A DNA stretch of 64,000 nucleotides from Agromyces sp. Leaf222 (GTDB lineage: Bacteria; Actinomycetota; Actinomycetes; Actinomycetales; Microbacteriaceae): NCBI RefSeq assembly GCF_001421565.1, contig NZ_LMKQ01000001.1, forward strand, positions 2,412,605 through 2,476,604, written 5' to 3'. The stretch's first letter is position 1, and each line of letters opens with the position of its first letter. Below, piece after piece: positions 51,562 through 60,115 of this stretch. The notes beneath the pieces are model-generated. The model had not been told where the DNA came from, searched no databases, and saw only the letters and a program-made list of their open reading frames with translations. Both the position numbers and the translations under genes were made by a program.

Positions 51562-52770
51562 CTAAAGGTCCAGCGGCAGTTCTTCGTCGGGCGCCAGCCG
51601 CTGCAATACCTGTGCCGGCAGCGGGTCTACGCGGCGATCTGGCTCGGCGTAGTGCTCTTTCGTCGTGGACGTCGACGTGTGGCCAAGCTGGTCGGCTGCC
51701 GCCTGGATGCCGAGTTCGTGCGCGAGCAGCGTGGCTCCCGTGCGACGGAAGGCGTGCGGACTGATTTGAAGGTCGCCGAGGCCCGCCTCGTCAAGGATCT
51801 GCCGGAACGTTCGTCGAACGTTGTATGGAGCGAGCGGCGTGCCATTTCGGGTGAAGAACAACAGATGCTCATGATCCTCGCGTTCGGCATCCGGAATCAG
51901 CGCTAGACGGCGACGCAGCACCTCGGCGGCGAACGCCGGAACTGCGACGAGTCGGTTCGATTCATGAGTCTTGGGATGGGACTGCCGGCTCACACCGGCG
52001 CCCTTGCGCCAAACGATCGTGCCGGCGATCCGAGCGGTAGGCGGGTCGACTGTCATATCGATGTCGACTTTGCGTAGCGCGAGCGCTTCGCCGATCCGCG
52101 TCGCGGTGCCGAGCATTACCTCGATCACGTCACGCACCTGGCCGTCAGGCTTGACCCCCATACGACCGATACCGTGCTCACGGGCGGCGCGCCGGATCGA
52201 GGCGACCTGCTCCATTGTGAGCGCCTTGGGCACCTTCTTCGGGCGCTTCATCTGGGTGGTCTCCTTGATCGGGTTCGCCGCGATGACGCCATGGCGAGTG
52301 GCAAACCCGAGGATCATGCTGAGGATGGTCTTGGATTGTTTGGCGCGCGAATACGACGTCACGCGTTGCGCCTTCAGGAAGCGGTCGAGCCTGGCCACGG
52401 TCATCTCGCGAACGGTGAAGTTCTCGAAGGCCGGCATGACCCAGAGCCGAAGTGCTTTCTGATACGTGTCCTTCGTGCTCTCCGAACGATCGACATCCAT
52501 TCGGAGGTCTTCGACCCAGGCCGCCGCAAGGTCCGCGAACGATGAGTCCGCGGTCACGTCGTCGCGGCCTCCACTCACACGCATCCGATTCGCAAGCTCG
52601 AGTTTCAGGGCGGTCTCGGCGCCCTTCCGGCTCTTCGCCGTTGCAGTGACCTTTCGTGATTGACCATCCCAGTCGCGGAATCTCGTTGTTGCTCGGAACC
52701 TCCCCGACGCGTACTCGGTCGTGGCAATCGATCCGAAGGTGCCGACGGGCTGGCGTGGTCGGCCCGCCAT
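51562..52770 (-). CDS. int: Tyrosine recombinase (integrase)
   Basis: A 402-residue site-specific recombinase. Residues about 75-165 form the SAM-like core-binding domain; the catalytic domain has the Arg in LGTATRIGEALAL, the HxxR box HAFRRTGATLLAHE and the final LGHTSTSTTKEHYAE with the nucleophile Tyr. The N-terminus is an arm-binding domain (SGRFRATTRFRDWDG). Its start shares one base with the excisionase stop (TGATG). It lies next to the CAT tRNA gene and would integrate the element there, 3' end of tRNA as attB. Confidence 0.95.
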   Translation of the reverse strand: MAGRPRQPVGTFGSIATTEYASGRFRATTRFRDWDGQSRKVTATAKSRKGAETALKLELANRMRVSGGRDDVTADSSFADLAAAWVEDLRMDVDRSESTKDTYQKALRLWVMPAFENFTVREMTVARLDRFLKAQRVTSYSRAKQSKTILSMILGFATRHGVIAANPIKETTQMKRPKKVPKALTMEQVASIRRAAREHGIGRMGVKPDGQVRDVIEVMLGTATRIGEALALRKVDIDMTVDPPTARIAGTIVWRKGAGVSRQSHPKTHESNRLVAVPAFAAEVLRRRLALIPDAEREDHEHLLFFTRNGTPLAPYNVRRTFRQILDEAGLGDLQISPHAFRRTGATLLAHELGIQAAADQLGHTSTSTTKEHYAEPDRRVDPLPAQVLQRLAPDEELPLDL

Positions 52771-53003
52771 CAGCGCTCCCCCGATCCAGAGACCGCACTC
52801 TCGGGTTCGTGCATCCCGTCCAGCCAGTGCAGCACATCGGAGATGCGGAAGCGGATCTCCCGACCCACGCGGATGCCGGCCGGGCCTCGCCCGTCGGTGC
52901 GCAGATCGTAGATCGCCTGTACGTGCACGCCGAGGTACTCGGCAAGCTCGCTCGTCGTGAGTACTGGCTCGAGGCCGAGTCCTATAAATCGCTCCGTGTC
53001 CAT
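52770..53003 (-). CDS. xis: Excisionase/helix-turn-helix of MerR-like fold
   Basis: A 77-residue DNA-binding protein from ATG 53003. The body LTTSELAEYLGVHVQAIYDLRTDGRGPAGIRVGREIRFRISDVLHWLD is the winged HTH_17 type used as excisionase or recombination directionality factor in actinobacterial ICEs. An in-frame extension upstream of 53003 is low-complexity and not conserved-looking. Overlap with the integrase start ties their expression. Confidence 0.9.
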   Translation of the reverse strand: MDTERFIGLGLEPVLTTSELAEYLGVHVQAIYDLRTDGRGPAGIRVGREIRFRISDVLHWLDGMHEPESAVSGSGER

Positions 53004-53234
53004 ACCGGACAGGTGCACCTTGCGCGACGCTGAGCCCAGTTCAACCGAACTACGCCGACCTCCAGAGCCACGCCGATTCGGCGAGCACCAGACGGGCCGA
53101 GGTAGCGCCAGACGAGTCGATTGCCAACTGCAACGCGCGCCCGTTCGTGCGCATTTGTGGTGAATAGATGGAGAGCCAGTCAAGTCTCTGCCCTTTCAAT
53201 AGGACAAGAAGACCTGATCAGACAGATATCGAGG

Positions 53235-53308
53235 TAGGGCGGACGGGACTTGAACCCGTGACCGATGGATTATGAGTCCACTGCTCTAACCGGCTGAGCT
53301 ACCGCCCC
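53235..53308 (-). tRNA. tRNA with anticodon CAT (elongator tRNA-Met or tRNA-Ile2), ICE attachment site
   Basis: Read on the minus strand the 74-nt body starts GGGGCGGTAGCTC and ends CCGCCCTA. Cloverleaf parts: D arm with GCTC..GAGC, anticodon loop CTCATAA (CAT), T arm with GTTCAAGTC. CCA is not encoded (ACCT follows). Acceptor pair 1-72 is G:U, the rest pair normally. The 3' end faces the excisionase and integrase, the usual place for an attB core, so the last bases may come from the element. Met or lysidine-modified Ile cannot be told apart here. Confidence 0.93.
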
Positions 53309-53318
53309 TCGAGCGACG

Positions 53319-54575
53319 TCAGTCGGGCAGTATGACCGGCATCGACTCGGTGACCGGATCGGTCACGCGCTGACCACGATACAGACTCTCGAACGTGTCG
53401 AGCGTGCGAGTGATGTCGTGGGCCTTGATGTACTTGAGCGACGACGCCTTCATCGCGTTGTAGTCGTCGGCGGATGCCTCGAGCACCGTGCGGAGCTTCG
53501 CCGCGAGGTCTTCGGGGTTGCTCGGCTCGAAGAGGTAGCCGTTCTCGCCGTCGTGCACGAGGTGCGGCAGCGCCATGGCGTTGGCGGCGACCACGGGCAG
53601 CGCCGAGGCCATGGCCTCCATGGTGACGATGCTCTGGAGTTCGGCGATCGACGGCATCGCGAGCACGGATGCGCGGTGGTAGGCCTCGCGGAGCTCCTCG
53701 TCGGTCACGTAGCCGGTGAAGGTGACGCGGTCGGCGATGCCGAGCTCGGTCGCGAGGTTCTCGAGGTTTCGCTTCTGGTCGCCGCCGCCGACGATCTCGA
53801 CCTTCGCGTCGAGCGCTTCCGGGAGCAGCGTGAGTGCCCGCAGCAGCACGTCGATCTGCTTCTCGCCCGTGACACGGCCGACGAAGAGAATGCGGTTCTC
53901 GGTGCGCGGCTCCCAGTTCGGGGAGTACTTGTGCGCGTCGATGCCGCACGAGATGGCGTGCACGTCGCGGAGCCCGGTGTGCCTCTCGAGGAACTGCGCA
54001 GCCTTGAGCGTGGGCGTCGTGACCGCCTCGGCGCGGCCGAACGTGCGACCGGCGGCCTTCCAGGCGAGGCCGACGGCCCAGTCCTGCCAGGCCTTGGGCA
54101 GCAGGGTGAACTCGAGCATGTTCTCGGGCATGAAGTGGTTGGTGCCGACGATGCGGATGCCGCGCTTCTCCGCCTCGACCGAGAGGCCGCGCCCGACGAT
54201 GATGTGCGACTGGAAGTGCACGACGTCGGGCTTCACGGCATCGATGATGCGGGCGCTGTTCTGCTTGATGCGCCAGGGCAGCGCGAAGCGCAGCCAGTCG
54301 TGGGGGTACCAGCGCCAGCTGTACAGGCGGTGCGCGGTGATCTCCTGCCCCTCGTGCACCTCGGACCACGATCCGCTCTTGCGGCTCGCGGCGGGTGCGA
54401 CGACGTGCACCTCGTGGCCTCGCTCGACGAGGCCGGCTGCGAGACGCTCGGCGAAGCGCGCGGCTCCGTTCACGTTGGGGGCGAAGGTGTCGGCACCGAT
54501 CAGGATTCTGAGCGGACGTTCCGGCTCTGCGCGGTCAGCGGCACTGGCGGATGTCGCACCGGGAGTGTCAGACAC
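53319..54575 (-). CDS. GT4-family glycosyltransferase
   Basis: A 418-residue GT-B enzyme. The N-terminal domain begins ILIGADTFAPNVNGAARFAERLAAGL, typical of the alpha-mannosyl/glucosyl-diacylglycerol synthase subgroup; the C-terminal domain has ILFVGRVTGEKQIDVLLRAL and the nucleotide-sugar loop PSIAELQSIVTMEAMASALPVVA (the E..x7..E region). It probably transfers a hexose to a lipid or polyprenyl acceptor in the membrane. It ends 10 bases before the tRNA gene and belongs to the chromosome. Confidence 0.92.
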   Translation of the reverse strand: MSDTPGATSASAADRAEPERPLRILIGADTFAPNVNGAARFAERLAAGLVERGHEVHVVAPAASRKSGSWSEVHEGQEITAHRLYSWRWYPHDWLRFALPWRIKQNSARIIDAVKPDVVHFQSHIIVGRGLSVEAEKRGIRIVGTNHFMPENMLEFTLLPKAWQDWAVGLAWKAAGRTFGRAEAVTTPTLKAAQFLERHTGLRDVHAISCGIDAHKYSPNWEPRTENRILFVGRVTGEKQIDVLLRALTLLPEALDAKVEIVGGGDQKRNLENLATELGIADRVTFTGYVTDEELREAYHRASVLAMPSIAELQSIVTMEAMASALPVVAANAMALPHLVHDGENGYLFEPSNPEDLAAKLRTVLEASADDYNAMKASSLKYIKAHDITRTLDTFESLYRGQRVTDPVTESMPVILPD

Positions 54576-54757
54576 GTGGAGATGTTCCTCACAATTCTGG
54601 GGCGGCCGATTCGGCCGATCTCGCCACGGCGCAGGGATGTTCGCGGGCGATGTGTTCGAAGATAGTCTATTCAGTCCGCTACGTCAGCGGCTTCACGGGC
54701 ATGTCGCCCAGCGTCGCGGCCGCATCGGATCAGTGCCGGAGCCGAGCCGGATCGACC

Positions 54758-55675
54758 TCAGAGCCTCGTCTGCGGGTGGTTGCGCGCGAGCAGGAACACG
54801 CCCCACACGGCGATCGCACCGGCAATGGCGAACGTCACGTTCGCGAAGATGCCGGCCTGCGACGCCTCGCCGAGCACGACGATGCCGATCAGCACGGCCA
54901 CGATCGGGTCGACGACCGTGAGCCCCGCGATCACCAGGTCGGGTGGACCCGACGCGTAGGCGTTCTGCACGAAGTACGCACCGAGCGCGGTCGCCAGGAG
55001 CAGTCCGATCACGCAGGCGAACGTCAGCCACTCGAACTCGCCCTGCTGCACGCGGCCGATGACGACCTTCGCGAGCGTGGCGACGAAGCCGTAGAGCACG
55101 CCGGCCATGATCACGTAGAAGACCGCGCGGATACGGCTGCGGAAGAACCAGAACGCGAGGCCGGCGGCGACCAGCACGAGCGCGAGGAGCGAGAGGATGA
55201 CGATCAACTGCCGCTCTGTGACGGGCTTGTCGACCGCGGTGAACGCCGCGACGCCCACGAACAGGAACACGCCGCCCACGCACATCACGATCGCGGTGAT
55301 CGACTTCGAGTTGAGCTTCACCTTGTTGACGCGCGAGTTCAGGATCGACGTGATCACGAGGGCGATCGCACCGAGCGGCTGCACGACGATGATCGGCGCG
55401 AAGTAGAGGCTCGAGAGCTGGAACACGATCGCGAGGCCGAGCATGAGCGTGCCGATGACCCACGAGGGTCGCGACAGCAGGAGCCAGAGCTGGTTGAGTC
55501 CGAGGCCCGTGCCGAGCGAGTCGCGGGTGTGCGCCTCGACCTTGGTCACGCCGCGGTGCTGGAACTGGGCGCCGAGCGACAGGAAGACGGCGCCGATGAG
55601 CGCCAACGGGATGCCGATGAACTGCGTGGGGTCGAGGGCGATCTGCTCGGTGAGGTCGCTCAGTTCAGGATCCAC
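54758..55675 (-). CDS. DMT-superfamily transporter
   Basis: A 305-residue integral membrane protein with about ten helices in two similar halves, including FIGIPLALIGAVFLSLGAQFQHRG, VVQPLGAIALVITSILNS and PDLVIAGLTVVDPIVAVLIGIVVLGEA, the drug/metabolite transporter (EamA-like) pattern with the G..xxxP..xxG motif at the helix ends. Substrate unknown. It is divergent from peptide deformylase with 39 bases between the starts. Confidence 0.88.
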   Translation of the reverse strand: MDPELSDLTEQIALDPTQFIGIPLALIGAVFLSLGAQFQHRGVTKVEAHTRDSLGTGLGLNQLWLLLSRPSWVIGTLMLGLAIVFQLSSLYFAPIIVVQPLGAIALVITSILNSRVNKVKLNSKSITAIVMCVGGVFLFVGVAAFTAVDKPVTERQLIVILSLLALVLVAAGLAFWFFRSRIRAVFYVIMAGVLYGFVATLAKVVIGRVQQGEFEWLTFACVIGLLLATALGAYFVQNAYASGPPDLVIAGLTVVDPIVAVLIGIVVLGEASQAGIFANVTFAIAGAIAVWGVFLLARNHPQTRL

Positions 55676-55714
55676 GGAAAAACCCTACCCTCCCGGCGTC
55701 GATATCCTTGGCGA

Positions 55715-56281
55715 ATGGCCGTGCTTCCCATTCGCATCACCGGCGATCCGGTGCTCCACTCCCCCGCGCTCCCCGTCGAGACGATCGACGACGACATCCG
55801 CCAGCTCGTACGCGACCTGTACGAGACGATGGATGCCGCGCCGGGCGTCGGCCTGGCCGCACCGCAGGTCGGGGTGCCGTTGCGGATCTTCACGTTCACG
55901 TGGACCGATGAGTCCGAGCAGTCGTGGCGCGGCGTGGCGATCAACCCCGAGCTGCTCATCACCCCGCTCACGCCCGGTCACCCCGATCCCGACGACGAGT
56001 CCGAGGGCTGCCTCTCGTTCCCCGGCGAGCGGTTCCCGCTGCGTCGCGCCGATCGCGCGGTGCTGCGCGCGACCGACCTCGACGGCGAGCCCTTCGAGAT
56101 CGAGGCAGAGGGGTGGCTCGCCCGCATCTTCCAGCACGAGTTCGACCACCTCGAGGGCACGCTCTACACCGATCGGCTCACCGACAAGGAGCAGCGCATC
56201 GTCGCGAAGATCTGCCGCAAGGTCGGTTGGGGCGAGCCCGGCGTCTCGTGGATGCCCGGCGTCGACGACCTCGAGGGCTGA
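55715..56281 (+). CDS. def: Peptide deformylase
   Basis: A 188-residue metalloenzyme removing the N-formyl group from new proteins. The three signature motifs are GVGLAAPQVG, EGCLSFPGE (Cys metal ligand) and QHEFDHLEG (HExxH). ATG 55715 lies six bases after TATCCT (55703-55708), a -10 for a leaderless transcript. It is a housekeeping chromosomal copy. Confidence 0.97.
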   Translation: MAVLPIRITGDPVLHSPALPVETIDDDIRQLVRDLYETMDAAPGVGLAAPQVGVPLRIFTFTWTDESEQSWRGVAINPELLITPLTPGHPDPDDESEGCLSFPGERFPLRRADRAVLRATDLDGEPFEIEAEGWLARIFQHEFDHLEGTLYTDRLTDKEQRIVAKICRKVGWGEPGVSWMPGVDDLEG

Positions 56282-56288
56282 CCCCGCC

Positions 56289-56305
56289 CGCCGCTCGCGG
56301 CGGCG
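56289..56305. terminator. Possible hairpin between convergent def and azlD
   Basis: CGCCGC and GCGGCG arms flank a TCGCG loop 10 bases after the def stop, in a short gap between convergent genes. No T-run follows, so terminator activity is a guess. Confidence 0.35.
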
Positions 56306-56352
56306 TGCGGGCGCTCGACGCCGCGTCGCGGCATCCGCTCGACTGACGATGC

Positions 56353-56658
56353 TCAGGTGAAGGCGCGGATGCCGGCGGCGACCGCCGCGGCCGCGATGAC
56401 GACGACCACGAACGGCACCCGCAGCGCGTAGAGCGCGGCGGCGACGAGCAGGGCGGGCACGCGCGCGTCGAGCACGATCGCCTGCCCGGCGCCGAGGGTC
56501 TGCACGGCGATGAGCGCCGCGAGCAGGGCGACCGTGAGCAGGTCGGCGATGCGCGCCGGCCGCTCGCGCTCGAGGAAGCCGGCCGGCACGACGTAGCCGC
56601 CGAGCTTCAGCGCGAGCGTCGCCGCTGCGGCGATGAGGATCACGTGCCAGGTCGTCAT
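56353..56658 (-). CDS. azlD: AzlD-family branched-chain amino acid export subunit
   Basis: A 101-residue protein with four helices (MTTWHVILIAAAATLALKLGGY at the start, then LLTVALLAALIAVQTL). AzlD is the small partner of AzlC. ATG 56658 overlaps the azlC stop by ATGA. The pair exports branched-chain amino acids or analogues. Confidence 0.9.
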   Translation of the reverse strand: MTTWHVILIAAAATLALKLGGYVVPAGFLERERPARIADLLTVALLAALIAVQTLGAGQAIVLDARVPALLVAAALYALRVPFVVVVIAAAAVAAGIRAFT

Positions 56659-57392
56659 GCCGTCGGCCCCTTGCGGTCGAACCAGTCGAACCAGCCGACG
56701 AGCAGGGCGACGGATGCCGCGACGAGCACGGGCAGACCCGGCATGAGCACCGGCGTGGCGATCGTCGCGACGACCGCGGCGCCCACCGCGACGGCGCCCG
56801 CCTGGAATCGCTTCAGGCGCGGCCAGAGCAGCCCGAGGAACGCGGCGGCCGCGGCCGCATCGAGCCCCCACGCGCGCGTGTCGCCGAGGGCGTCGCCGAT
56901 GAGCGCGCCGAGCAGCGTGGTCAGGTTCCAGCCGACGAAGACGATGCCGCCCGTGAGCCAGAACCCGAGGCGTGCCGAACGCTCCTCGGTCTGCGCGAGG
57001 GCGACGGCGGTCGACTCGTCGATCGTGATCCACGCCGCGGCGACGCGACGCACGGGCCCGCCGCGGTCGACGAGCGGCTTCATGCGCATGCCGTAGACCA
57101 CGTTGCGCACGCCGAGCAGGGCGGCCGCGGCGATCGCCGGCCCGGCCGCCGCGGCACCACCGCCGGCGAGCACGCCGATGAGCGCGAACTGCGACCCCCC
57201 GGTGAACATCACCAGGCTGAGGAACATCGTCTGCCAGACGTCGAGCCCGGATGCCACCGACAACGCCCCGAACGAGATGCCGTAGGCGGCCGTCGCGAGC
57301 CCGACCGAGAGCGAGTCGCGGATCACGGCGGAACGCGCCGAGGCCGGCTCCACGCCGGGATCCGACGCGTCGGCGGCGCGTTCGTCGTGCAC
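56655..57392 (-). CDS. azlC: AzlC-family branched-chain amino acid export protein
   Basis: A 245-residue membrane protein with the AzlC pattern RDSLSVGLATAAYGISFGALSVASGLD and SLVMFTGGSQFALIGVLAGG, followed by RNVVYGMRM. GTG 57392 was chosen because GGGAGG lies five bases upstream; an in-frame ATG at 57515 would add a long polar extension with no SD and crowd the divergent gene. It is coupled to azlD downstream. Confidence 0.9.
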   Translation of the reverse strand: MHDERAADASDPGVEPASARSAVIRDSLSVGLATAAYGISFGALSVASGLDVWQTMFLSLVMFTGGSQFALIGVLAGGGAAAAGPAIAAAALLGVRNVVYGMRMKPLVDRGGPVRRVAAAWITIDESTAVALAQTEERSARLGFWLTGGIVFVGWNLTTLLGALIGDALGDTRAWGLDAAAAAAFLGLLWPRLKRFQAGAVAVGAAVVATIATPVLMPGLPVLVAASVALLVGWFDWFDRKGPTA

Positions 57393-57526
57393 GTTCGCCT
57401 CCCGCTGCGTCGGCCGGTCGACCCGTTCGACCGGTGCGGCGTCGGCGACCACCCGTCGCGACGACACCTCGCGTAAGCCTAGGCCAGAGCCACCGCGCCC
57501 GAGCGGGCCACCCATAGGCTGCTGGC

Positions 57527-57871
57527 ATGACGCACCGCGTGTTCTCCTACGGCACCCTCCGCCAGGCCGCCGTGCAGACGGCGCTCTACGGGCGCGAGGT
57601 GCCGACGACCGCCGACGCCCTGCCCGGGTTCCGCCTCGACTGGCTGCGCATCACGGATGCCGCGGTCATCGCCACGAGCGGGTCCGACCGGCATCCGATC
57701 CTCCGCCGCGGCAGTGCGCACGACGCCGTCGAGGGCGCATTCCTCGAGTTGACCGACGACGAACTGTCGGCGACCGACGCCTACGAGGTCGACGACTACG
57801 TTCGCCGGGCCGTCGTGCTCGCGTCCGGACTCGAGGCCTGGGCGTACCTCGCGACCGACGCCGCGCGCTGA
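57527..57871 (+). CDS. Gamma-glutamylcyclotransferase-like (AIG2/GGCT fold) protein
   Basis: A 114-residue protein with the GGCT start VFSYGTLRQAAVQTALYG (YGTLR box) and an acidic catalytic-type region LELTDDELSATDAYEVDDY, where a conserved Glu sits before the Tyr. The family breaks gamma-glutamyl peptides or related amides; exact substrate is unknown. It is on the plus strand just right of the azlCD promoter region. Confidence 0.88.
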   Translation: MTHRVFSYGTLRQAAVQTALYGREVPTTADALPGFRLDWLRITDAAVIATSGSDRHPILRRGSAHDAVEGAFLELTDDELSATDAYEVDDYVRRAVVLASGLEAWAYLATDAAR

Positions 57872-57928
57872 CCGCTTGCACGTCCGTCGGGCTCCGCGCA
57901 CCCGCCGAACAGCCCGTCCCACCAACCA

Positions 57929-57987
57929 TTTCAGGACCACATCGGCGTTGCGTGCAATATGCAGCCATGACCGATGTGGTCCTGAAA
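57929..57987. repeat. 17-bp perfect inverted repeat with 25-base loop
   Basis: TTTCAGGACCACATCGG (57929-57945) pairs with its exact complement at 57971-57987. The 25-base loop contains TGCA-ATA-TGCA, so a second smaller stem is possible. It stands alone in the spacer between the GGCT-like gene and the tRNA-Asn terminator, with no gene spanning it. Origin unknown: could be a small non-autonomous element, a REP-like sequence, or a regulatory RNA hairpin. Confidence 0.75.
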
Positions 57988-58032
57988 AGGTGATCGGGGC
58001 GGGTCGCCGCCGATGCGGGCCGTGAACGACGA

Positions 58033-58062
58033 AGGCCCCGCATTCCGAAGAACGCGGGGCCT
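58033..58062 (-). terminator. Intrinsic terminator of tRNA-Asn
   Basis: AGGCCCCGC and GCGGGGCCT arms (58062-58054 and 58041-58033, read on the minus strand) enclose a 12-base loop and are followed by a T-rich stretch, immediately after the tRNA 3' end. Confidence 0.8.
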
Positions 58063-58065
58063 GTC

Positions 58066-58141
58066 TGGCTCCCCCACTTGGACTCGAACCAAGAACCTAT
58101 CGGTTAACAGCCGATTGCTCTGCCAATTGAGCTATGGAGGA
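58066..58141 (-). tRNA. tRNA-Asn (GTT)
   Basis: The 76-nt minus-strand gene starts TCCTCCATAGCTCAATTGGC and ends GTGGGGGAGCCA with CCA encoded. The acceptor stem is complete, the anticodon loop is CTGTTAA with GTT, and the T arm has GGTTCGAGTCC. Confidence 0.97.
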
Positions 58142-58304
58142 TCATGCGTGCGTGTTGCAGCGGATTTACTCTAGCAAGAAGCGCGCGTCTGACCAATTCG
58201 AGCGACCCTCGACAACGCGCCGGTCGTGGCCCCGCAACGGAGTCCCAGACCAGACCGAATTTCAGGATACGCGCGTGACCTGAACGAAGGTCGAATGCCG
58301 ACGA

Positions 58305-59261
58305 TCAGTATCCGGCGTGCAGGTCGATGCGCCCGATCCACTCGCCGCGCCCGAGGAACGCGGCCACGTTCGCCTCGACACGTTCGGCGAACAGCGGCAC
58401 GGTCATCGCCTCGGTGTCGGCCACGTGCGGCGTGACGATCGCGGTGTCGAGCGACCAGAGCGGATGCCGCGACGGCAGTGGTTCGGGATCGGTCACGTCG
58501 AGCCCCGCTCCCCCGAGCCGGCCGCTCGCGAGTTCGGCGACGAGCGCCTCGGTGTCGACGAGTCCGCCGCGGGCCACGTTCACGAGGACCGCACCGTCGG
58601 GCATCAGGGCGAGTTCGGCGGCGCCGATCATGCCGCGCGTGCGCTCGGTGAGCGCGGCCGCCAGGAACACGAGATCGGCGTCGCCGAGCACCTCGTGCAG
58701 CGCGGCATCCGTCACCGTTCGCTCGGCACCGCCGACCGGCACGTCGCGACGGCGCACGACCATCGCGTGCACGCCGAACGGCTGCAGCAGGCGCAGCAGC
58801 TGCTCGGTGATGCCGCCCCCGCCCACGATCACGACGCGCATGCCGAACAGGCTGCGCCCCCGCTCGTCGGCCTGCCACTCGCTCGCCCGCGCTCGGCGCG
58901 GCAGCTCGCGCAGCACGCCGAGCGCAAGGGTCAGCGCGTGCTCGGCGACGGGTCGCGCGTACGATCCCTTGGCGCTCGTCCAGACGCGCCCGTCATCGCG
59001 GAACCCGGCGAGGGTCGGCGCGAACGCATCGACGCCGGCCCAGGGCAGCTGCACCCACGAGACGTCCGGATGCCGCGCCAGCACGTCGTCGAGTTCGGAC
59101 GAACCGGATGCCGCGACCCACACGATGCCCCGCGTGCGGTCGCCGAGCGGCACGACCTCGCCGCCCGCACGGCGCACCGCGGCCTCGACCGACGCGTCGG
59201 CGTGCGGCAGCACGGACACCCCGCCGTCGCCCGGCGTCGTGCCTGCGGCTTCCGTCGTCAC
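58305..59261 (-). CDS. D-isomer-specific 2-hydroxyacid dehydrogenase
   Basis: A 318-residue NAD(P)-dependent dehydrogenase. The nucleotide site is VVIVGGGGITEQLLRLL; the family motifs LVNVARGGLVDTEALVAEL (Arg) and DPEPLPSRHPLWSL with Glu/His of the catalytic relay (VTPHVAD) are present. GTG 59261 overlaps the ABC ATPase stop (GTGA), so it is the tail of the transporter operon. Substrate is unknown. Confidence 0.92.
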   Translation of the reverse strand: MTTEAAGTTPGDGGVSVLPHADASVEAAVRRAGGEVVPLGDRTRGIVWVAASGSSELDDVLARHPDVSWVQLPWAGVDAFAPTLAGFRDDGRVWTSAKGSYARPVAEHALTLALGVLRELPRRARASEWQADERGRSLFGMRVVIVGGGGITEQLLRLLQPFGVHAMVVRRRDVPVGGAERTVTDAALHEVLGDADLVFLAAALTERTRGMIGAAELALMPDGAVLVNVARGGLVDTEALVAELASGRLGGAGLDVTDPEPLPSRHPLWSLDTAIVTPHVADTEAMTVPLFAERVEANVAAFLGRGEWIGRIDLHAGY

Positions 59262-60115
59262 GCGCTGCGGCCGCCGTCGAGCTCGTCGATGATCGCGTGA
59301 CCGTCGTCGAGCGCGCCCGCGAGTGCGGCGACGTACGGGTGGCTCGGATCGTGGAAGACCTCCTCGATCGTGCCGAGCGCGGCGAGGTTGCCGCGATCGA
59401 GCACCGCGATGCGGTCGGCAGTGCGCCGCAGCACCGGCAGGTCGTGGCTGATGAGCAGCGCGGAGAACCGCTGGTGCTCGCGCAGTTCGCCGATGAGCTG
59501 CGCGACCGCGTCGCGCACGGTGAGATCGATGCCGGCCGTCGGCTCGTCGGCGATGAGCACCGACGGACCGAGCACGAGCGCCTGCGCGAGGGCCACGCGC
59601 TGGCGCTGGCCCCCGCTCAGCTCGTAGGGGTACTTCTGCAGGTATCCGAGCGGCAGCCGAACGCTGTCGAGCATCGTCGCGACCCGGGTCTCGAGGGCAC
59701 GCCGGTTGTAGCGCCGGTCGCGCTCGAGGATCGGCTCGGCGATGATCTCCGCGACGCTGCGATCGGCCGTGAGCCGCGAGCCCGCGTCTTGGGCGAGGTA
59801 GCCGACGTGGAACCGCAGCTCGGGCACGCGACGCTTCGACAACCCGCGCAGGCGGTGCCCGAGCACGGACGCCTCGCCTCCGGTGATGACCGGACGCGCG
59901 TCGGACGAGCGCGGATCGAAGGCCGCACCCGAGAGCACCTTGGCCAGGGTGCTCTTGCCGCTGCCGGCGCTGCCGAGCAGACCGACGACCTCGCCGGGGG
60001 CGATCGTGAGGCTGAGCCCGCGCAGCGCGACGTGCGCCGGGCTCGGCCCCTTCGCCGGGTACTCGAGCGAGAGATCGCTCACGACGATCGGGTACCCGTG
60101 CTCGGCGGGAGCCAT
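59258..60115 (-). CDS. ABC transporter ATP-binding protein (oligopeptide type)
   Basis: A 285-residue ATPase with Walker A GSAGSGKSTL, signature SGGQRQRVALAQAL and Walker B VLIADEPT. It follows the tandem ATPase gene with a one-base overlap (TGATG) and has its own start ATG 60115. In this operon it may be an extra nucleotide-binding subunit next to the two-domain ATPase. Confidence 0.92.
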   Translation of the reverse strand: MAPAEHGYPIVVSDLSLEYPAKGPSPAHVALRGLSLTIAPGEVVGLLGSAGSGKSTLAKVLSGAAFDPRSSDARPVITGGEASVLGHRLRGLSKRRVPELRFHVGYLAQDAGSRLTADRSVAEIIAEPILERDRRYNRRALETRVATMLDSVRLPLGYLQKYPYELSGGQRQRVALAQALVLGPSVLIADEPTAGIDLTVRDAVAQLIGELREHQRFSALLISHDLPVLRRTADRIAVLDRGNLAALGTIEEVFHDPSHPYVAALAGALDDGHAIIDELDGGRSA

